From: Microvelia longipes
Lineage: Eukaryota > Arthropoda > Insecta > Hemiptera > Veliidae
Reading direction: 5' to 3'
Length of the DNA stretch: 64,000 nt
Assembly (NCBI GenBank): GCA_018340805.1
Contig: JACMZG010001870.1
Coordinates: 17,376,009 to 17,440,008, forward strand
Shown: piece by piece, positions 1 to 10,734 of the stretch
How positions within the stretch are numbered: position 1 is the first letter of the stretch
How the letters are laid out: each line of letters begins with the position of its first letter
Notes under the pieces: generated by a model
What the model saw: only the letters and a program-made list of their open reading frames with translations
Database searches by the model: none
What the model was told of the DNA's origin: nothing
Made by a program: the position numbers and the translations under genes

Positions 1-646
1 ACTATTTAACGATAGTTAGAGTTGTAACTCTTGTATATCAGTAATTGCTTCCATGTCATTTTGTCGTTCTATAAAATAATTACAAAGTGACACGCAAGTC
101 GCCATATTAGTCTACATACCTCGTGCTGTTATTCAACTAAATGTCTAAACATGTCTGACCGTCCATTTCTGTAGCTATTAATCCAATAGGAATTACATTG
201 AGAAACTCGGCTTTTTGACTCCGGTTTTAGTTTAGTTAAATCGATGATTAAAACGGGTTTAAAAATGTTTTCAGTTGTGAAAACCAGATGGATAATTGGC
301 GCTCATTTGACAAAATTTCAACCTTTTTAATAACAAAATTAGAAATAAAATATTGCTAAGTCACCTTACACAGTCATAAAAACGTAATAATATCTCAGCT
401 CTCATTCAAAATCATCACAGCTCTATTTACGCCGTTGTATTATCAAACATTTCGATCTACCAACGCTTTCTTTATTGCAGCTGCTAGCAGCTAAATGACC
501 CTCGAGGATCTTGTAGAAATGTCGCGTAATGTCGATTTCTTATGTTATGAAATGACCCCCTGACCTAATAAAATGGGATAAGAACCTCTGAAACAAACGC
601 ATTACAAATACTGTGCCAACTAACTGTACAGCATTTGTAGTGGAAT
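1..646. other. unannotated AT-rich DNA
   Basis: No gene, RNA or recognisable repeat is visible here. Composition is AT-rich with no open frame above background on either strand. Confidence 0.6.
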
Positions 647-683
647 ACACGCGGGAAAATCAGCATTAGATTTTCCCGCGTGT
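647..683. repeat. perfect 15-bp stem hairpin
   Basis: ACACGCGGGAAAATC (647-661) and its exact reverse complement (669-683) are separated by a 7-base loop. The stem holds a GC-rich core in otherwise AT-rich sequence and lies 34 bases before the long-inverted-repeat element at 718. It could be the footprint of a short palindromic element; no RNA gene family was recognised. Confidence 0.85.
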
Positions 684-717
684 CTAATGCTATGACAACA
701 GTGACCGCTAAATCTAA

Positions 718-2069
718 GGGTCAATCCATTTCAAGTGATCCAGAGAAGTTACTCAAAAAAAATAATTTTTTTTTTTTTTTCTGTGTTTGTCCTACCCATA
801 GGTAGTCCAAAACGCCTAGTATTAATTTTTTCTGCTGCCTCCTTTATTTTCAAAACTTATTTTTTAGTTCCCGAGACATCCAAATTTTGCGTTTTTTGCC
901 CATTTTCGAGACTTAATATTTCGGTTTTGACTCAAACTAGCTTAACGAAACAGGTCTTGTTTGAAAGTGTTCTCTTTGGGCTTTACATAAGAACTAATAT
1001 TTTATTTTCTACTGCTGCTAATCTACTCGTGAGTTTGTATAATTAATTCGACTACAAAGACTGAAAATGCACTTTTTCATTATTTTTTTAACAAGGAAGA
1101 TAATATTGAAAAAAATTAAACTAATTTTTTGGTTACTTAGGTGACCATAAGGAACAAGAAAAAAATGAAATGTTCCAAATTTTACTTTTTGGAGTCAATG
1201 AATTATTGGAAGTTGAGATTTTCATGATTTTGGCGTTTTCAGGGCGATTTATGTTCCAATGGGACTGGGGCGTTTTTTTTTTTCAAAAACATCGAAAACG
1301 ACTCCTCATTTGAAGTATGTGGTTTACCAGCCGAATTTTAGGTTTTCTGGTAATTGACCACCGTATGTTCAACCTTTTGGTCACTTAGGGTGGTGATGTC
1401 GAATTTATTTACATGAAAAAATATTTTATACCACTAACTATGTTTTTCAATCTAAGAAACCACAAGGTAAACCCTAATTTCATTAGAAATCAGTAAATGT
1501 TTGTGAAATCGTTCAAATAAAAAAACTTTTAATTTTTAAAACGCTGTAAAGTACCTTAAAACCAAAATAAACAACATGTAACATGGGCGTATAACTGCTA
1601 TGTATAGGGGTAATTTTAAGCCCCATTTGAAAAAAAACGCAGTCCCATTGGACAAAAATCGCCCTGAAAAACGCCAAAATCATGAAAACCTCAACATTCA
1701 ATAATTAATTGACTCCAAAATGTAAAATTTGGAACATTTAAATAGTTTTTTCTTGTTCCTTATGGTCACCTTAGTAACCAAATAATTAGTTTAATTTTTT
1801 TTCAATATTATCTTTCTTGTTAAAAAAATAATGAAAAAGTGCATTTTCAGTCTTTGTGGTCGAATTTATTGTACAAACAATTTATTAGCAAAAAACGCAA
1901 AATTCGGGTTTCTCGGGAATTAAAAAGTGAGTTTTAAAATGAAGGAGGCAGTAGAAAAAATTAAAACAAGGCGTTTTGGACACCTATGGGTAGGACAAAC
2001 ACAGAAAAAAATTATCAATTTTTATTTTTTTCGAGCAACATCTCTAGATCACTTGAAATGGATTGACCC
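718..2069. mobile_element. long terminal inverted repeat (foldback-type) element
   Basis: The left end begins GGGTCAATCCATTTCAAGTG and the right end is its reverse complement with near identity. The matching arms run about 718-1300 and 1590-2069 and include mirrored copies of several landmarks (a poly-T/poly-A tract, a cccatagg/cctatggg segment, a ttccttatggtcacc segment). CTAA lies immediately outside both ends (714-717 and 2070-2073), a candidate 4-bp target duplication. The open frames inside (735-1046 +, 1513-1701 -) are low-complexity and do not look like transposase, so this is a non-autonomous DNA transposon. A 4-bp duplication would fit Sola-type elements, but that is only a guess. 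Confidence 0.85.
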
Positions 2070-2073
2070 CTAA

Positions 2074-3771
2074 GGCACTTCCAACAATCTTAGACACTTG
2101 AATTTTAGAATATAGATAAATGTTGATTTGTTGATGTGAGAATCAATGAAAAACTGTCAAAATCTAACATTTTCAGTTCCTTCTACCTAATATGTTCTAC
2201 CTCAGTTAAAAGGTACTCCTAACTCCAATTTTACGTATAAAGAAAAAATTGAGAACTAGCGCTACCTAGTAAAGCACACCAAAACTAAGAATATCGAGAG
2301 TTTTATTTTAACAGAACGTAACAAAATATTTTAACGCAGTTTATCTATTGTTTCATTAAAGAGTATGGGACTGTTTAGTAATAAATAAGTGGTGTAATAT
2401 GCTGTAACTAATTAATAATTTAATAATATTTCTTGGCGTATTTTGTAATAAATAATGTTCAAGCTTAGAAAAAGGAATTAAATCCCAAAAAACACATACG
2501 AGTAAAAAAATAGCCAAGGCTAGCGTAAAAAGTTGAGAGATCATTGAATAAGCCAAGTAGATAGATACTCCAGCACTGGCCTATAATAGTGAAATGTCTA
2601 TTCGTCCAGTAAGATGAGCATGACATTGCTAAAAATGCCTAAAACGGATAATTGTCGAAATTTTGCAGGTGTATCGATTGTTATTGGCATTTTAAAAACA
2701 CGAAATAGTAATATACTCTTAATAAAGCAAAGGAAAGTAAGAGTGTACTTAATGACATATTAATTTTATGATTTCTTCTAGACTTTCTTTTATGGTTTCA
2801 CATACATCATTTTCTTTTGTTTACTGCAATATTTTTTTCAGACATTCTAAATATTCTAAAAACTTACTTTAGCGGCACGTTAAGTCGCCGGCGCTTTGAG
2901 ATCATAAGCGGACATCATTAACTCTATTATTTACGTACATTACGACAAAGTCAAAGGGATTTTAAAAGAAAGAAAGAAAACTATTTACAAAATCTTTAAT
3001 GTTTCAAAAGGTGTTAATACCAGGTGCCTCATGGGAATCAGATTTTTTTCCGAAAGAAATTCTTCAAGTAGTTGTTATGCCTACTGAGTCTTCAAAGAAA
3101 TGAAGCATGACCACCCAACAGGATTAACAAAGGAAAAATACTTCTTATTAAACACAGGACTTTTTAAGATCTTTAAAGAGGTCCTTTACAAGAAAACATT
3201 GATGAATTTTAGTAAACATAAGTAACAGGTTGATTTTTTATTGTATCTTTCACCTGTTGCATTATGGAATCGAACCTGAACCTTATTTAACAGGAGTTAA
3301 TCCTGAACTTCATGCTTGTCATTCTAAGACCATTCTTAAGAAAAAAAGGACACCTTTAAAATCCTCTTTTCTTACCTAGTTCCTTTTAAAAACTAAGTTA
3401 ACAAGATTCATCTTACAGAATTCCATGTTGACAAACTCTATTAGACGATTACACGGATTAATACGAGCGAGAAAAGAAAGAAGCAAAGACAATTTATAAG
3501 GCGTTAAACGAAAGGTTTTTTCACATCTTGAACTCGCGATGGATCAGATCAGTGATTTTATGGTGAAGTCTTCAGATTCTATTTATAAAAGGATTAACAA
3601 GGCGTGTAAATCAACTTCCACCGTGCTTTACTGATCCTCAAGATAATATATGTTAAAATAAAAACGAATAAAATTATGATCTAATAAATAACTTAGGCTA
3701 AATCAAAGTATTATATGTGAATCGTATATGCTATACATTATCGTTGCAAAAACTAAACTCTAATGGATATT
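2074..3771. other. unannotated AT-rich DNA
   Basis: No convincing gene. The 66-residue minus-strand frame at 2356-2556 has no recognisable motif. A short GC-richer patch near 2878-2905 is too small to interpret. Confidence 0.5.
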
Positions 3772-4150
3772 CGCTTAAACCTTAAAAGCGTAATTTTTCT
3801 GATAAAAATGGCTGAAAACTTAAAAGCTTCATTTTCTAAAAAAAAATAGCTTAAACCTTAAAAGCATATTTCTTTGGATGAAAAATCGCTAAAACCTTAA
3901 AAACGTTAATACATTTAAAACGGAATAAAAAATTCCTTAAAGCCTAAAGGGCGTAATGTTTCTGATGAAAAATCACTAAAACCTTGAAAGCATAATTTTC
4001 TACAGAAAATTCCCTAAAACCTCAAAAGCATTATTTTTCGGAATGAAAGCCGCTAAAACATTAAAAGCGTCATCATCTAATGAAAATTTCCTAAAACCTT
4101 AAAAGCGCCATGTTCTGATGAAAATTTACTAAAACTATTTTTAACCCATC
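3772..4150. repeat. minisatellite, about 39-bp period, about 10 units
   Basis: The phrase gctaaaaccttaaaagcg recurs with drift at about 3772, 3810, 3847, 3887, 3931, 3972, 4011, 4050, 4090 and 4127, followed each time by a aatttttctgatgaaaa-like stretch. The period is 38-44 bp. Units contain the imperfect palindrome GCTaaaaccttaaaAGC. Units are diverged, so the array is not young. Confidence 0.85.
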
Positions 4151-4225
4151 TTATGGATGAAGACATATTACGTACAACAGATAGTTGAGTATAAGAACAA
4201 CCATCTCTGCATTATCTATCCCTTT

Positions 4226-4330
4226 TAGCGAATTTCCTTTGGAAATTCGCCTAATGGGATAGGCGTCATGGCGGAATTCGAACCTCGGACCACGACACAA
4301 ATCCGTTTCAGAGGTCCCTTATGACGAAAA
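4226..4330 (-). repeat. palindrome plus tRNA-like (SINE) fragment
   Basis: AGCGAATTTCC-TTT-GGAAATTCGC at about 4228-4251 is a near-perfect palindrome. Beside it the minus strand reads gtggtccgaggttcgaattc at about 4270-4292, which matches the B box of a tRNA gene (GGTTCGANNCC) and the way many tRNA-derived SINEs read there. No full cloverleaf or A box could be drawn, so this is called a degraded SINE head and not a tRNA gene. Confidence 0.5.
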
Positions 4331-4354
4331 AAAAAATTTTCGCGAGACTTTATA

Positions 4355-4473
<119 letters not shown>

Positions 4474-4832
4474 TTCTAGACACTTTCTTGTAAACACTCT
4501 ATCTTTCGAACGGATTAATATTTTTAACCAAACTTGGTACAAAAAATCAACCTTTGGGAGTAACAAACCCTATTGAAAACCAGGTTTTTGTGACGTCATC
4601 AACCCGGTTTGCTGAGTCAGCGAAATTTCAAAAATCTTTCAAAAATCACTTTAAGTTACAAAAAAGTCGAAAAACCACAAAAAATATAGAAAACCAACAT
4701 TACGGTCGTTGAAAATTAAATTTCGAGTAGGGTGTCGTTTTCAATGTTTCTTGGGCCTCTGAGTTGAATGGCAGTGGTCCGGAGTCAATACGACCACTCA
4801 AACTTAGGGTACCTGGGTTCATTCCTGGAAGG

Positions 4833-5475
4833 GCGCGGTGGTCCGCATGTCGGGCGAATTTCCTTTGGATGCGTGTTTCCATGCCTTTTACATTATATAA
4901 GTTTACAACTACTAAATAAATAATTCCGGCGCGGTGGTCCGCTGTCGGGCGAATTTCATTTAGAATGCGTGTTTCCGTGCTAAACAACCCATATCTTGCT
5001 TATGCAAGAACCATGCCCATTGCGTGGTTCCGGTTCATGCTGTCAAGCACTGCTCGTAACTCATTTAGTCTGTATTTCAAAGGAAATGCGCTAAAACCTA
5101 TAAAGATAACTGACTAAGCTTAAAGATAAGTAACTAAGCTTTAAATTTGTGCAAATAATAGTGCGTACTTTTAATTTTAGAGGCATAGTTTTGTACAACC
5201 AACTAGATAATTATGCGCATTTCCTTTGGAAAATACAGACAAAATGAGTTACGAGCAGTGCTTGACAGCATGAACCGGAACCACGCAATGGGCATGGTTC
5301 TTGCATAAGCAAGATATGGGTTGTTTAGCACGGAAACACGCATTCTAAATGAAATTCGCCCGACAGCGGACCACCGCGCCGGAATTATTTATTTAGTAGT
5401 TGTAAACTTATATAATGTAAAAGGCATGGAAACACGCATCCAAAGGAAATTCGCCCGACATGCGGACCACCGCGC
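4833..5475. repeat. foldback element with near-identical 260-bp arms
   Basis: The arms 4833-5091 and 5215-5475 are reverse complements with very few differences and are separated by a 123-base spacer. Each arm contains two direct copies of a gcgcggtggtccgc...gtgtttcc unit, separated by a stretch reading acattatataagtttacaac. Because the arms match, the same artefactual peptide (starting MFSTETRILN) appears on both strands. Either the element is young or one arm has been gene-converted; an assembly inversion is possible. Confidence 0.9.
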
Positions 5476-5523
5476 CAGAATTTTTTATAGGTCGACCAAG
5501 TTTTCTCTCTTCATTATTTATTA

Positions 5524-6045
5524 ATTTTCCTCATTTATACCGTAAATATATAGGAAAAGTATTGTCTTTGCAGAAATATCCGAAACGCGGATTTTGACTA
5601 AATCATCAAGTGTTTTTAAGACATCATAAGTGGATTTATCCAGTTAATAAATAATTAATTATTCAGAAAATAATTTTATGTGACGTCATTAACAGTAAAT
5701 AATGAGCAAAATTTCATAAAACGCAAAGAAAGTTACGGCCGATTTGAGATTTGGCACGCATGTAAGTCCATTAATTCATTCTTTATTAAATTACTTGAAT
5801 ACGTTCTTAAAAAATGTTAAAACATAAAAAAAATCCTATTGAGTTGAAATTTGTTACAAGTGTATATCTTTACGTTATAAATAAGTATACTAAGTTTCGT
5901 TTCAATATGGCAAGTGCACCTACAAGTTTTGTTGGATGAGCGATGCGAGCCCAAAGAAAAGTTACAAAAAATTTGGTGGTATATTCTAAGAACGAGCGAA
6001 GCGAGTCCGCAGTAGAAAGGATGAGGCAAGCAAATCCGCTGTTTT
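5524..6045 (+). mobile_element. RepA copy 1 (5S-like segment deleted)
   Basis: It starts with the RepA head tttcctcatttataccgta, then a short tttgcaga segment, atgacgtcatt, the cataaaacgc core, ggcacgcatgta, and ttacgttataaataagtat. It ends with the RepA tail phrase gaacgagcgaagcgagtccg and gatgaggcaagcaaatccg. The block that holds the 5S-like sequence in other copies is missing, replaced by ttgttggatgagcgatgcg at about 5930. Confidence 0.8.
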
Positions 6046-6136
6046 TAATTTTATTTTAATATTTTAAAATCCGCTCTGTCCAAATATGAGTAGTCCTGAG
6101 TTTTATTTCCTTTTATAGTATGGGTAATAAATTGAA

Positions 6137-6388
6137 GAATCAGCTACCGTCGATACTTGGTGTTGGATATGAAAATCCCTGGATCGATTTCGGCTTCACG
6201 CCATCATCAGCAGACGTGGTAACACTCTAGCTCTTAACTAATAAAGTTAAATCAGTGAATAACATCTCGTCTCAATGAGTATAACAAGCTCTCAGAAGAT
6301 TTTTGGGCCACCTGCTGATGACGGCGTTAAGCCGAAACCGGCCCAGGGAGATTTATTTCCAACAGCAAGTATCGACGGTAGCTGATTC
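6137..6388. repeat. RepQ palindrome with CTGATGA-hairpin-GAAA arms
   Basis: GAATCAGCTACCGTCGATAC at the left end is mirrored by GTATCGACGGTAGCTGATTC at the right end, giving arms of about 90 bases around a spacer of about 75 bases. Each arm, read outward, holds ctgctgatga followed by a GGC...GCC hairpin and GAAA (right arm about 6314-6340; left arm on the minus strand about 6188-6218). The arms differ by several substitutions. This shape recalls the terminal repeats of Penelope-like elements. Confidence 0.75.
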
Positions 6389-6394
6389 GAGTGT

Positions 6395-6740
6395 AGGCGT
6401 TTATCGCTACTGTACAGCAACGCCACTGTACATTCTAGCTACAACAAGAAAGAGTATTAACGCGATTGGACATTTACGCTAATGGTCGTCTCTGCGACTG
6501 TACACCAAAGCTACAAAAATATGTAGCTAAGATGCCCAGTCGCGAAGACGACCTTTTAAGACTTTTTGATATTTGTCGCTAGAACGCTCTATCGCGTTAA
6601 CATCCCGTAGCGTAGACGTCCAACTCTGTAATGAGAGTAAAGTTCATTTACGCTAAAATCAAGAATGGACGTTTACGCTACTCACAATGGACATATATGT
6701 GCATTTGCGCTACACGTCTACTATAAACCCAGGTTCCTCC
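6395..6740. repeat. cluster of GCGACTGGACGT-like short motifs
   Basis: Variants of gcgactgtaca, ggacatttacgct, ggacgtttacgct and ccagtcgcg recur every 20-60 bases in both orientations. A second cluster with the same words lies at 7965-8245. Short motifs repeated near both ends are typical of subterminal transposase-binding repeats of DNA transposons, so 6.13-8.25 kb may be one non-autonomous element. A gaagaatcagct / agctgattcttc pair lies near 6134 and 8234. Confidence 0.5.
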
Positions 6741-7964
6741 ACAAAACTTAAATGCGGGTTTAGTATATTTATGTTTTGTTCTGAGGGTAATAGAATATTT
6801 ACATTTAATATTTCATGATTATTTTAATAACATATGTTTAATGAAGGTTACTTTAACATATTAATGAATTAAAAATTATGAATTTATTATTATGAAAGGA
6901 ATAGGGAAACATTATAATATTTGTATGTACTGCTCATTAGTATGTGATCGCAAAAAAGAGAACTTCAAGTGTACGTTCGTCTTTAAACTAGTTTATTTAT
7001 TTAAATAAGCAAGTTTTTTTTTTCATTAAATTGCAATTCACATATTATTTCCTAAGGTTCTAGGAGGAGAGGCGTAGTGCCGCTCATTGTTAATCAGAGG
7101 TTATATATCACGTGAAATTCCTGTCATATTAATAAAGCTATAATGAATGTACCAGTTTTTTCAGTTATTCTACTTGAAAAGTAGGAAAACATTTGAATGC
7201 TTGGCGGTCTTTATCGTGAAAGCGTTGCTTAATTTCTCTATAGATGCTGTAGCAAACAGCACTTTAGTAATATTGTGTGATGTGGATACTTTTTAACACC
7301 TGTGCTCCGGGACTCACAAAGTAGGACCACAAAGAGCTGTGTTACAATATGCTACGCAGCATTGTATAGGTCAAAATTATTGCAAATGGTCATTACATAA
7401 AGGCAGAATGAGGCAGATGGAGTGTTACATATTTCAATAGTTTACAATTACGACTCAAAAAATGATCGTGGAAATACTTAATACTCTTATACCACTCAGG
7501 AGATATAAAATGGATAATTCAGTTGACATCTTAGCTTCGAATTTTTAGTAGGAAACATGATACTTGTCCTAAATACCTTCTAGGACAAATTACCTTTCGG
7601 ACATGATACTTGTCCTAATACCTATTAAGACAAGTATTGTGTAAAGATATATCTTTACAAAATGTATATCTTTTACTTTAAACTAAAAACTATACATTTC
7701 TACAAATATACAGAAACGATTTTTTTTCGAATTTCAGGATCCATGGGTTCTGAAACGTAGACATTTAATGCATAATGTGAGCTGCTGTTACAGTATTTAC
7801 TTACGGGAATTAATAAAACAATCCGTTTAAAAGATTTAAGAATTCCGAATAATAAACGTGATTTTTGTGATTGATATTTGTGTGATTAAACCTGGGTTAT
7901 TATTATATAGTACTTAATTTATTTCTTCTTTCAAGTTTGGACGAGAGCGCTACACTGTAATAAC
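6741..7964. other. unannotated interior; short direct duplication near 7555-7625
   Basis: No coding frame. The phrase catgatacttgtcctaa occurs twice, at about 7555 and 7600, as a small local duplication. The rest is ordinary AT-rich sequence that may be the interior of the candidate element bounded by the two motif clusters. Confidence 0.45.
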
Positions 7965-8245
7965 TTAACTGGGCGTTTTAGCTACAATATTTATAAAATT
8001 AAAAAATCGCTTAAACGACCATTCGCGTAAACACACATTCTTAAATGTTACTTCAATTTAGCGGAGTCGACCATATTTGATTCGACATGATTATAGGCTT
8101 TTTACAGAAATGGACGTCTACGCGACTGTACATCTTAGCTAATGTAGCACAAACGTCCAGTCGCGTTAAAACCATTTTTTTTAGGTAAAATGTACGGTCG
8201 CGTTGTCGACCAGTCGCGCTCAACGAATCCGTCCAGCTGATTCTT
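7965..8245. repeat. second cluster of GCGACTGGACGT-like motifs
   Basis: It contains ggacgtctacgcgactgta (about 8112), aacgtccagtcgcgtt (about 8151) and ccagtcgcgctc (about 8210), and ends near agctgattcttcgat, the mirror of the word near 6132. It is read as the right-hand counterpart of the 6395-6740 cluster. Confidence 0.45.
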
Positions 8246-8674
8246 CGATTGCTTTTTCACCTTGCGATAAATACAACCTCTTTGATTTAATAGGTTTGGA
8301 TAATATATTGAACCTTTCAGGGCCCAGACACCACATCTTCAATCCCAAGCCTCTATGTTGCTGAAGTGGACTTTACAAAAGTAATATTGGCTCATAAAAA
8401 GCAAAAGTACTCCATTATATTCTATTTTTGGTTTCTTATGAGCTATAAGTGACCACTAGAATTGCTTTATAATGTAAACAAAGAAATTAGTTTAGGTAAA
8501 CGTCCGTGACGTACAATTGAAGTATTTATAAAATCTCACAGGTAGGTACAAAGCAGGATGGCACACAACTTGTGATGTTGTATTGTACTTATGAACTTTC
8601 TTCAAAAATGCTAAAATAGTATTATATTATGATATTTTGTTGTTTTTAAATTATCAAAGCTGAATGCTATAAAG

Positions 8675-8945
8675 TCTTATGATGGCTGATGATATGATAG
8701 TTAATTATATGATAGCTAATGATATGATGGCTGATGATATGATAGCTAATGATATGATAGTTAATGATATGATGGCTGATGATGGCTGATATGATGGCTG
8801 ATGATGATAGCTAATGATATGATGGCTGATGATATGATAGCTAATGATATGTTGAGGGCTCATTTTAAAAATTTTATAAATAAATAAATAAATAAATAAA
8901 TATGATGGCTGATGATATGATAGCTAATGATATGATGGCTATTAA
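8675..8945. repeat. GATGGCTGATGATAT minisatellite
   Basis: Blocks of gatggctgatgatatgatagctaatgatat with a 15-bp sub-period are repeated about 8 times. The array is interrupted at about 8851-8902 by an A-rich insert containing (TAAA)n, after which it resumes. The strand-slipped structure and interruption suggest a minisatellite with a small insertion. Confidence 0.9.
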
Positions 8946-9865
8946 ATAATAGAATTGTTTGTATCAGGATGACATTATAGACTAATTAATCTTATTGTCA
9001 AAGTTTTTTTGTTAACTAAACGTATGAACAACGTATATAACACTTAATGAAATATAATTAATAATAATAAATGTAAGTCAAAATATTGAATATTCATGGA
9101 TAAAAAACAACTAAAAATTTTATTAAAAAAAAGTTGAAACAACCGAATCTAGATAGTTATCATTTATAATGTTTTCATCAGATTATTATCTTCGAAAAAT
9201 AATTAAATAATAAAAAAACACGTACCAAACATTAACATAATATTAAGATAATTTAAGTAAATATATATATTTTATATATTTGTGAGTATTATATTTTATT
9301 AATATTTTAAACCATAATATATCATATTTTAGGAACAATATATTTTTAAGTTATTAATATTTTACAATCTAACCTGTTATGATCTTTTTTATTATTTTTT
9401 TTCCAAAATTCATTTGCATACTAATTTATCATTTATTCATAAATGTACATTTTTCCATGGAGGCATGTATGCTTCACTATTTTCTTACTACAGATAGCAT
9501 TAAAAGATAAAATTATTTCAAATGAGGACGTGAGAGGCAGTTAAATCGTAATTAGGGCGAGTCTTGAAAACACAATTGTTATTTTTTAAATTTTTTGTAT
9601 CGATAATTTACTATTTTCCATACATGTATTCGTTATTGTTCTTCATATTTTTTCTCGATTATAATACTGATAATAAGATCTTAAAAGGATTAACTGGACA
9701 ATGGGTTGCTTATTTTCACGGGAAGAAACTTAGTGTTTTGAAGATCACTATCTTACGAAGTGTGTTAAGGGTAAAATCGTATATTATTGAAGGTACAATT
9801 TTTTATAAGGTTCATTAAGGCTTTCCTGTCTTTCAACCCCTTTTATGTTTCTTTGATTCTTATTA
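8946..9865. other. unannotated AT-rich DNA
   Basis: Very AT-rich. The 84-residue plus-strand frame at 9564-9818 is hydrophobic and low in complexity, has no recognisable motif and is not supported as a gene. Confidence 0.5.
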
Positions 9866-9950
9866 TTATACATGAAATACTCTTATTTACAAATTATAAC
9901 TAGAGGTTAACTGTTTATTTAATTTCAGCGAATTTTCAAAGAAAATTACA
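9866..9950 (+). repeat. duplicate of the RepC insertion site
   Basis: The sequence from tacatgaaatactcttattt through tagaggttaactgtttattt and agcgaattttcaaagaaaat recurs at 10066-10116 joined to 10458-10500. This copy lacks the RepC element, so it works as an empty site for the insertion between 10117 and 10457. Confidence 0.8.
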
Positions 9951-10103
9951 CAAATGAGTTAATTCTTAGCATGTTTTTGTTAGAATAGTGGTGTTATATT
10001 AGAGAGGCTATAGAAGAGTATGGAATACATTTAGTGCTTGAGAAAGTGCCTTTATTATACAAGAAAAATTATACATGAAATATTCTTATTTACAAATTAC
10101 AAC

Positions 10104-10470
10104 TAGAGGTTAACTGAAGAACTAAGGTGAGCGTTAATGGAGTTCATCTTAATAAAAGAGAAAGAAGTCTCTCCACAAAAACATATTTTCTATAGCAAAG
10201 CGCTTTCAACCTGACAAGAGGTCATCCTCATTGCTAGCCGTTGAATAAAGAAGAGGGTGATGGATGAGTCTTATAGATCAGATATCAAAGATAGACCCTC
10301 TATCTCTGATATCTTATATTATATCTATCTCTGATGTCTATCTTTGATATCTGATCTATAAGACTCATCCATCACCCTCTTCTTTAATCAACGGCTAGCA
10401 ATGAGGATGACCTCTTGTTAGGTTGAAAGCGCTTTGCTATAAAGAAATATATTTTTGTAGAGGTTAACTG
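10104..10470. mobile_element. RepC copy 1, inverted arms with 13-bp target duplication
   Basis: TAGAGGTTAACTG occurs at 10104-10116 and 10458-10470 and flanks 341 bases. Inside, two inverted arms (about 10186-10300 and 10325-10445) each carry aatgaggatgacctcttg, a ggttgaaagcgctttg segment and a gggtgatggatgag segment. The left flank adds agtctctccaca and gagttcatctt. A duplication of this length points to target-primed retroposition, not a cut-and-paste transposon. Inverted terminal repeats plus the CTGANGA...GAAA core resemble Penelope-like elements. No reverse transcriptase is present. Confidence 0.8.
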
Positions 10471-10734
10471 TTTATTTAATTTAAGTGAATTTACAAAGAA
10501 AATTACTTAGCAATACGTATTTTCTTGCTCATTAATCCATTTCTTGATTAAGTTTACGGTAATGCTTGCCTTATAAGTTGACCAGTAGCATTACAATTTA
10601 TTAAACGTTTTTTCGAATGCGCGTATGCTTTCCACCAGATATACAAATACATATTCATTCGAAATTCTGCAATGCACTGGATTATTTGCTCTCATATAAT
10701 GCTCAGTTTATATTATTTATAAATTATTTAGCGC

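Noticed and set aside
4700..5524. Identical peptides on opposite strands (4700-4987 minus, 5321-5524 plus)
   Set aside because: They come from the two arms of a foldback; identity reflects DNA symmetry, not protein conservation.
10186..10445. Intact hammerhead ribozyme in RepC
   Set aside because: Core wording is present but stem I is not evident, an extra base precedes stem II, and core bases differ between copies; kept only as a hypothesis.
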